Source: Plectrocnemia conspersa (Eukaryota; Arthropoda; Insecta; Trichoptera; Polycentropodidae). Taken from it: 64,000 bases of DNA. The notes beneath the pieces are model-generated. The model had not been told where the DNA came from and searched no databases. It worked only from the letters and a program-made list of their open reading frames with translations. The DNA is taken from NCBI GenBank assembly GCA_009617715.1, contig VTFK01000530.1:83847-147846 (forward strand). The letters run 5' to 3'. Shown in pieces: positions 58,001 through 64,000 of the stretch. The position numbers were made by a program, and so were the translations under genes. Numbering within the stretch: the first letter of the stretch is position 1; each line of letters begins with the position of its first letter.

Positions 58001-61000
58001 AGTACAGAATGATCCAATTCGAGTTCTATATGTTGGCAGCACTGTAAATCAAACAGCTGCCAATAATCACGCGTGTTCAAAGTATCAAATGTTATTTTGC
58101 TACCACACATTTACGAAATAGATCGCTTTAACACCGCTCAACGCATTAAAATCGTTTAATTGTTCTACAGAAATAACAATTCTGTACGAGTTATATATCG
58201 AAATTTACGGGAAGATTATGGTCAATTTCATCGTCCTACTGAGCGAACAATTCGCAAACTTTTTTCTTAAGAGACTGGAAGCGTTGGAAATAGGACAAAG
58301 CATTATCGTTGCGCCCATTCAGCCAAGAGTGTGGCTGAAGTCCTGTAATTGTCAATTCGTCGGCGTTCGCAGTTTTGAACTTTTCTTATGGCTCCCTTTG
58401 GCGCATTTTTCCATCTAGACTTGCATCTATACCAATATAAAATTCAGATATCATAATAACTGAAGCCCAGAGACTACAGATAGCCAATAATTTACGCAGA
58501 TTAGGTGTTAGAGCGACAGAAAGTTGAGGCTGATTTTTCAGAGTAAATCTTTTTCTATGATGAGCCACATTTCTACCTCACTGGATATGTTAATAAGCAA
58601 AATTGCCGCAAACGGCGAGGAAATTTTTCATGTGATTCACAAGAGACCATTACGTGCCCAAAAATGATTTTTTGGTGCGCATTGTGGTCAGGCGGCGTCA
58701 TTAGACTTTACTTTTGTGAAAAATATAAAGATGGGACTGTAACAGTTAACCGATTATTTTTGGCACAAAATCGAAGATATTGATGTTGAAGGCTTTGATT
58801 TTGGTGACGTCAACTGGCCGCCAATATCATGCGATTTAACGCCATTGGATTTTTGTGTTACACTAAAAACGTTTACCGAAATGTTGGAGCACCTATTTGG
58901 ATCATCCTTTGGTTCAACGCTCTACTAAATCGTTTTACATCCTAATAGGAAAAGCTGCGATTCTTATCGAAATACTATGATTTGTTCTACTAATTGTAAT
59001 AATAAATTACTCATAATTGGCAACGTTTTTATCGGAAACTTTATATCTAATGCCCCGCGTAGTTGTGAAGTATGGGAATCGAATTTATTTCTTATTACTT
59101 CCGCTCGTATCTGATCGGTGCGATAAAAACACAATAACAACACTCGAAAAGGCACTCGAATGAATAATTACGCAATTGTCCCGTTCGGAAGTTGACAGTG
59201 AACTTGTCTTCGTTGTACTTGAGATCGTGAACATCGTCGGTCACCCAGTGGTTCTTCCCAGAATCCCAGCAGCACACAATCGGCGGCTCGAGCCACAGCA
59301 CCGTCTCCGGTAGCCTGAAAAATAGAAAAATACTAATATTCTCAGCTTCAACTTCTAGCGCAGGTGTAGGCGGAACTTACTGTATGTTGATGAGGAAGAG
59401 GCGCTCTAGAGCCGCTTCCTGCCTTCTGATGTCAGCTTCTATCTCTTCCGGCGTTCGCACTGCTCCGGGGGCCGGAGGCGGTGGAGGATTGTAGACTTCG
59501 GCGAATTTCAGCTCGCTCAAATTTTCGTCGGTTTCCACTAGAATGCATTTTTTATTTGTCAATGTATGGCCAAGGCTGGTTAAAAGCCGAATAGCTGCAC
59601 AAGCGCTGCTTTTTATATGGCACTCAATCAGGGACGTTATTTTCCAGGAGAGGAGGGAAAAAGTTGGCCGGTCAGTGGTCGTTGTTTTAATGTTTTGATA
59701 TCTTTAAATGCTGCAAATCTACCGCCTTTTTTATTTAATTAAGACCACCGTGACCTAACGGGTTACCCCAATGCGTCACTGAGCTCGAAAACAGTACATA
59801 ATATTATTTCAATACACAAAAAATACAAGAAAGAACTTACTTTTCTATTTTTAACGCTAAACAAGAGGCATCTCGTTGCATTGTTGCGAGATCGATATAA
59901 TTATGTACAAAGAAGATGAAACAGCGATAATTATATAAATGATTTAACAATAAAAATGGCGTTATCTGCGTGACGCCCGCATTATCGCCGATAAGGCAGA
60001 CTCGATCGATGCGATGTTCAGATTTACCAGTCGCTTTTCTAACTATGACCGTTTACAGCGTCGACTGACGTTTCGTTCCATGTTGTGCGCGTTCGTGTAC
60101 TGCCGATTCGAATCCGACTCATTTTCGAACGACCGAACGGACGCCTCTCAAACTCATGTGAAGTTCAGCGGTCGACTCCGAGCGCCGAGGACTCTCCTAG
60201 TCCTCCTCTTCTGGCTGACGGTCGGGGGAACGTCAGTCCTCGCCGAGGACCCGGAATGTCTCACCGGAAAGTTCACGGACGTGCAGCGGTGGGTGAACGT
60301 AGACGGAACGCTCAGCGACAACATCAGTAAGCCAATCTCGGATAGCTACTGCATTTCGACTCCGTGTACATCTGCGACTTCCCTCAGATCCCGTTCACAA
60401 ACTGGACCTGACCGGGAAGCCGGACTTCCTGGCGGAGCTGCGACTGCTCATGAAGGAGGAGACGGCCGAGTACGACAACTACACCTTTTTGCGCGGACAC
60501 GGAAACCCTAAGAAGATAGAGCCGGTCGCCGAGGACGACTTTCACATATCCTACCCGACGATATTCAGCATCAAAGAGAAAGGAGACGTCGCGCTTAAAA
60601 ACGTCTACTTTCTGAGCTTAGCCAGGAACAGCCTCGAAAGGTAAGCCGCAGTTAAACTTCCACCGAATCACATCCACCCATATTTTATTTTATGTAAATT
60701 TGGGGGTTCCAGAATCCCGCTGTTCTATACGGACTCGAACGGCGTCAGCGGATCTTACTGGAAACATTTGAAGTATTTATCTCTATACGGAAACATCTTT
60801 TCAGGCGACAGCACCAAACTGTCGCAGAGCTTGATCGAGTACGCGGTGACTCTGAACGCTACGGACTGGGAAGAAGTCACTCCCAAGTACTACTTCTCGT
60901 ACCCCAAAGGTAAAGCGTCCCTCTTTGCTATTATTGCGCGTTTATTGTTAAAGATAACGTCGATTGTTTCGAATCAGGCAAATCCAACTGGGCGAAGGAC

Positions 61001-63652
61001 TTATCTAGATTGGACTTTAGCAGCTTGCTCGAATTAGACTTGAGAAACTGCTCGATCGAGATACTGGACGATCACACGTTCGAAAATCTGTCAAATCTGC
61101 GGCGATTGTATCTCTCGCACAACAACATACACCACGCTTACGCGGGTGCGTTCGCGGGACTGAGTAAACTGGTCCACTTGGACGTCAGCAAGAACCTCGT
61201 CAAGGTAATAGACACATCGGGGATCGTAGACGGGATCATGGTGCTGCCGGGTGCCTTCGTGCCGCTGATCGGTCTCAAATCGCTCGATTTCTCCCATTCC
61301 AAAATCGCGCAGACGTCCTCTGGGGTGTTCGCAGAATTGGGACCGTCCGTAGAACGCCTCTCCATATGTTATACGAAGTTTCCGTACGTGAGAAGAGGGG
61401 CGTTCGACAGGACGTCCATGAAGCACTTGGACATCTCGGGTAATCTGGCACTGGAGACGCTCGACCAGTACGCATTCTATGGCATCGAAGACAGCCTCGA
61501 GGTTCTGTACGCGCAGAGGCTCGGCATCAAGAACATGAAGCCCTTCGAAGACCTCTGCAAACTCAAAGTGCTGTCTCTGGCCGACAACGACATAAACGCG
61601 GTCGACTCGAGGAGCCTGCGCAATCTGAGATCGCTCAAGATCGTCGACCTGTCCGATAATAGAATCACGAACTGGAACGAGCGCACGCTGATACATCAGC
61701 CGGAGCTGGAGTTTCTCAAGCTAAACCGGAACAACCTGAACCTGCTCTCTCTCGAGATGCTGACCGACTTCAACGATCTCCGCTTCCTCAGCCTGAGCGA
61801 CAACAACTTCGTGTGCAACTGTTACGTCAAGTGCTTCATCGACGGCGCCGCGGAGAACGAGGACTCGGGACGATTGCCCTCCTGGTACGCAAACGAGACG
61901 GACGACGACGATGTCGAGTTCGAGGACCCCAAAAACGAGACGTTCTACATATCGCTAAGCGAGGTGATAAACTTCCACAACGCCTTTATCTACTTCAGCA
62001 GCCTCATAGACAAACGCAATAAGAACTCGACGAGCGCCTCCTACTCGGTTCGCGACAACCACTGCCAGAACGGCGATTTGGAAGAGGCGGAAAACTTCTC
62101 GTTCGCTCGCAATTTTACGTTTCAGCTGCTCGACGACGAGGGCGAATACATGTGCCTCGACTCGCGATCGAACAAAGCCGAGTACTTCAGTAACGTGACG
62201 GACTGCGACGAAAGCAAGAGAGGCCAACACCCGCCTGCGGATATGGTGGCTTCTTCCTCGGCGCTAGTCATCGCGCTGATCGCCGTCGCCACGGTAGTGT
62301 CCGCGGTCGTGATCGTCGTCTGGAAGTGGTGGTACGTCAGATACTTTTTCTTGATGATGAAGAACGTCGCCATACTGACAGTCTTGGGAAAAGAGAGCAA
62401 CCCCGAAGGTACTCGCGATAAAATTGCATCTTTAAACACATTTCTGCATCGTTTTTAATTTAAATTTTAGCCGGCGATAAAATGTTCAACTACGACGTGT
62501 TCGTGAGCTACTGCGAGCACGACCGCGGGTGGGTTCTCGACCACTTTCTGCCTAACGTGGAGAACAATTCGGATCTGAGCGTGTGCTTGCACGAGAGGGA
62601 CTTTCAGGTGGGCCTCTCCATATTGGAGAACATAATTTCGTGCATGGACCGCTCGAGAACGCTGCTTATGGTGCTCTCGGAGAAGTTCCTGCAGAGTCGG
62701 TGGTGCCAGTTTGAAATGCATCTCGCGCAACACAGGTGAGCTTGGAAAGCTCTGTATCGCCCTATATTAGCGATTTACTATTTTCTTGCGATTTCAGATT
62801 GGTAGAGACTAGACGCGAGCAACTGATCTTAGTTTTATTAGAAGACATACCGAAGAGGAAGCGCCCGAACACACTCAATTATTTAATGTTGACGAAGACG
62901 TATATAATATGGCCAAAGTCGAAGAGCGACATCCCGGCCTTTTGGAAGAGATTGAAGAGATCGATAGTGCTGCATAGTAAATCAAATACGGATTCAGCGG
63001 CGTAGCTTTAAGCGTATTTTGTAAAAAATAATTATAATAGTATAAATATCGCATTCGAAACGAAACAGAATTATTTTTTTACCTAACTATCTATCAACAT
63101 TAAAAACATATGAATCGCTCACGTCTCGTCAGAGTGATGCTGTCTCTAGTCACTTTCGGTCTCGGCGGTTGCTGAAGAAGCTTCAGATGGAGGATTCCGC
63201 CACAAGGGCGATGGCTTCTAAGATTCACCTCGTTACTCGCCACTTCGCAGACCATGGACTTCAAATATGCTGCGGTACTCTCAGCTGCGATTACAAATAA
63301 CCATGTAGTTCTACATATAGTCTGAAACATGCTAATCTAGATCATTAAGTGCCTTCTCGCTTGATTAACAACTCTCTGGGATTGAGCACCGGATCCGGCT
63401 CTAAGCACGTCAATCTATCCAGCTCGGCTCTCTCATCTTTCATTGTGCCGAATCTGTTTTAAAAAAAAAACACGTTTATAAAAAATATTGCAGCAGCCAA
63501 AGAGGGTCGCGCGTACTTATCTTCCGCCAGTAAGGCCTGGATGGCGTCGGTTTTGATCTTTACGTCAGCGTAAAAGTCCTTCAGGTCTCGTTCTTGCTCC
63601 AGCCTCAGATCGCAGATGCTTTCGTATTCCTTCCGCGTGAACTCGTACAGGT
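55044..63652 (-). CDS. DNAI7: DNAI7/CASC1 axonemal dynein-associated protein, 3' part of gene (N-terminus beyond window)
   Basis: DNAI7 (formerly CASC1) is an inner dynein arm-associated protein of motile cilia and sperm flagella. Exons in transcript order: 63652-63517, 63453-63353, 63284-63123, 59537-59381, 59314-59172, 56601-56526, 56465-56312, 56251-56103, 55469-55400, 55341-55243 and 55181-55044. They total 1,385 nt, about 461 aa in the window. Family matches are the GGILHLKLLQQPPRPK block, LPETVLWLEPP, LPYQGWELKPN, VDFFPTEDAP, AYNFTWSRWNV and the terminal LCSYS. Every splice phase agrees. Introns are GT-AG except 63352-63285, which appears GC-AG. The intron 59538-63122 holds a Toll receptor gene on the other strand. 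No exon further upstream was recognised in 63653-64000, so the N-terminal coding sequence lies outside the window. Confidence 0.85.
55470..56102 (-). other. DNAI7 intron with MITE
   Basis: A GT-AG intron of 633 nt between the WSR and WNV codons of DNAI7. It contains the 185-bp TTAA MITE and a 15-A run near 56010. Nothing else is recognisable. Confidence 0.7.
55691..55875. mobile_element. piggyBac-like MITE, 185 bp, in a DNAI7 intron
   Basis: TTAA then TACTTTGCTTGCCGAG at 55691, and inverted CCCTTTTGTTGCCGAA ending at 55875 before TTAA. It lies in the minus-strand intron 55470-56102. The interior is not coding. It belongs to the same broad class as the CCCTTT ends in Patr-1 intron 12. Confidence 0.6.
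56602..59171 (-). other. DNAI7 intron, 2.57 kb, with Tc1/mariner remnant
   Basis: Phase-1 GT-AG intron on the minus strand. 56602-58100 holds AT-rich unique-looking DNA, a G run at 57378-57387 and a moderately GC-rich non-coding patch (57800-58050). 58140-58960 is a transposase remnant on the plus strand. Confidence 0.7.
58140..58960 (+). pseudogene. Tc1/mariner-type transposase remnant
   Basis: Degenerate plus-strand frames, in order, resemble one transposase family: a helix-turn-helix segment NNNSVRVIYRNLREDYGQFH with RPTERTIRKLF (58160-58270), then FYDEPHFYLTGYVNKQN (about 58550, the DE(A/P)HF block), then IFWCALWSGGVIRLYF (about 58670), and finally GDVNWPPISCDLTPLDF (about 58805-58855, the NWPP..CDLTPLDFF block with the last catalytic Asp). 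Many stops and frameshifts. It is a dead insertion in the DNAI7 intron. Termini were not found. Confidence 0.75.
59932..59940 (+). promoter_or_regulatory. Possible TATA box of the Toll-like receptor gene
   Basis: TATATAAAT lies 74 nt upstream of the ATG at 60014, which would place a start site near 59965 with a leader of about 50 nt. The flanking DNA is AT-rich, so chance occurrence is possible. A GATA motif (GATAAGG) follows near 59990. Confidence 0.3.
60014..63005 (+). CDS. Toll-like receptor, Toll-9-like, complete (6 exons, about 888 aa)
   Basis: This is a single-pass innate immune receptor that signals through a cytoplasmic TIR domain. Exons: 60014-60326, 60388-60640, 60713-60909, 60978-62408, 62471-62735 and 62798-63005, all GT-AG and in phase. 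A hydrophobic LLVLLFWLTVGG segment (residues ~61-72) is the signal peptide. Exon 4 encodes the leucine-rich repeats (LRRLYLSHNN, LKVLSLADND, LKIVDLSDNR, LRFLSLSDNN), a C-terminal CNCYVKC cysteine cap and the membrane span (~680-703, IALIAVATVVSAVVIVVW). Exons 5-6 encode TIR (~738-875): box 1 YDVFVSYCEHDR, box 2 CLHERDFQVG (Val as in Drosophila Toll), SRWCQFE, and FWKRLK as box 3. The TIR resembles vertebrate TLR1/2-type domains, and the length fits the insect Toll-9 group; the exact orthology is an inference. It lies antisense inside a DNAI7 intron. Confidence 0.92.
63006..63122. other. 3' flank of the Toll-like receptor within the DNAI7 intron
   Basis: Only 117 nt separate the receptor stop codon from the DNAI7 exon ending at 63123 on the other strand. 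The stretch is AT-rich and shows no canonical AATAAA on the plus strand, so the receptor mRNA may end on a variant signal or run into antisense of the DNAI7 exon. Confidence 0.4.
63123..63652 (-). CDS. DNAI7: DNAI7 upstream exons (coiled-coil segment and GG-x-LxLLxQPP block)
   Basis: Exon 63652-63517 encodes a charged helical segment (LYEFTRKEYESICDLRLEQE...). It joins with a phase-2 donor (GATAA|GTACGC) to exon 63453-63353 (FGTMKDERAELDRL ... LEPDPVLNPRELL). The frame there hits TAA unless the exon leaves at G|GCACTT (63352). That GC-AG junction preserves phase and gives KREAESTAAYLK, leading into VNLRSHRPCGGILHLKLL. Exon 63284-63123 ends in a strong GTGAGC donor whose phase matches the acceptor at 59538. 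The alternative is that 63353-63652 is the 3' end of a separate gene ending at the TAA. I favour one gene because of the phase match and the family-like order of motifs. Confidence 0.65.
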
Positions 63653-64000
63653 CTGAAATTGAATTGCGACGTGCCGCAAAAGTGAACTCGATCGATACGA
63701 AATATTCGAGAGAGTTTAATTTTATTTCGAAGCTACATGGCGGTCCGGATTGACACTCATAAATGGTGATCCAACATCAGTTTACAAGCACAAATTTAAT
63801 GATATCTTATATTAACATTTTTTTATATATTTCATTAATTATGAAAAGCAATATCAATTAAATGGCCGCCATTGGACCTTTTGCACCAACAATGTAATTT
63901 TCGTATCTCGGCTATATCTTTAAATGGACGTTTCGCAACTGTTAAATTGAGCTTCATAGACATTTTAGAACAGTATATTAGCATCTATCATATAATAATA
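63653..64000. other. Right edge, DNAI7 intron or upstream flank
   Basis: AT-rich DNA with no exon that I can support on either strand. If the DNAI7 model is right this is its intron. The minus-strand acceptor TTTCAG at 63653-63658 is clear. Confidence 0.4.

Noticed and set aside
60327..60410. Reading DSVYICDFPQIPFTNWT as receptor exon sequence
   Set aside because: That frame ends in TGA at once. Treating 60327-60387 as a 61-nt GT-AG intron joins the flanking exons in phase.
61091..61696. 201-codon minus-strand frame
   Set aside because: Antisense shadow of the leucine-rich repeat exon of the Toll-like receptor.
1..64000. CRISPR arrays, operons or bacterial features
   Set aside because: No regularly spaced repeats or Shine-Dalgarno-led gene clusters. 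The window is clearly eukaryotic with spliceosomal introns.

Overview
This is a eukaryotic nuclear window, almost certainly from an insect. The genes are split by small GT-AG introns (about 60-100 nt), there is a Toll receptor with an insect-type TIR domain, the non-coding DNA is very AT-rich, and there are many remnants of animal DNA transposons (hAT, Tc1/mariner, pogo, piggyBac-like), tRNA-derived SINEs and a LINE fragment. The species cannot be named from the sequence alone.

Region 1-35,500 is a gene-poor stretch. No exon could be supported in it. It holds AT-rich DNA, at least four families of short dispersed repeats, a SINE family, pogo-like MITEs, a LINE reverse-transcriptase scrap, a dead transposon-type gene (30.1-31.1 kb), a pair of nested hAT elements (34.6-35.2 kb), and about a dozen 150-700 bp islands of higher GC without convincing ORFs.

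Region 35,688-54,507 (+) is a PAT1-family mRNA-decay gene (Patr-1/HPat/PATL1). Fourteen exons join in phase to about 899 codons. Twelve are clear; the last junction is uncertain. Two introns are swollen by transposons. Intron 7 (10.2 kb) carries two Tc1-like elements in inverted orientation, one of them interrupted by a pogo-like element, followed by a hAT transposase copy broken by five later insertions. Intron 12 (5.2 kb) carries several piggyBac-like TTAA/CCCTTT ends, a hAT element with a perfect 8-bp target duplication, and a fold-back repeat.

Region 55,044-63,652 (-), running off the right edge, is a DNAI7 (CASC1) axonemal dynein-associated gene, convergent with the PAT1 gene. Its 3.6-kb intron 59,538-63,122 contains a complete Toll-like receptor gene on the opposite strand (60,014-63,005, six exons, about 888 aa, size and TIR like the insect Toll-9 group). 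Splice phases agree across every DNAI7 junction, including the one that spans the receptor, and one DNAI7 intron appears to be GC-AG.

The three genes have unrelated roles: cytoplasmic mRNA decapping, cilia/flagella, and innate immunity. Their arrangement (convergent, nested-antisense, with introns serving as transposon traps) is the main structural interest of the window.
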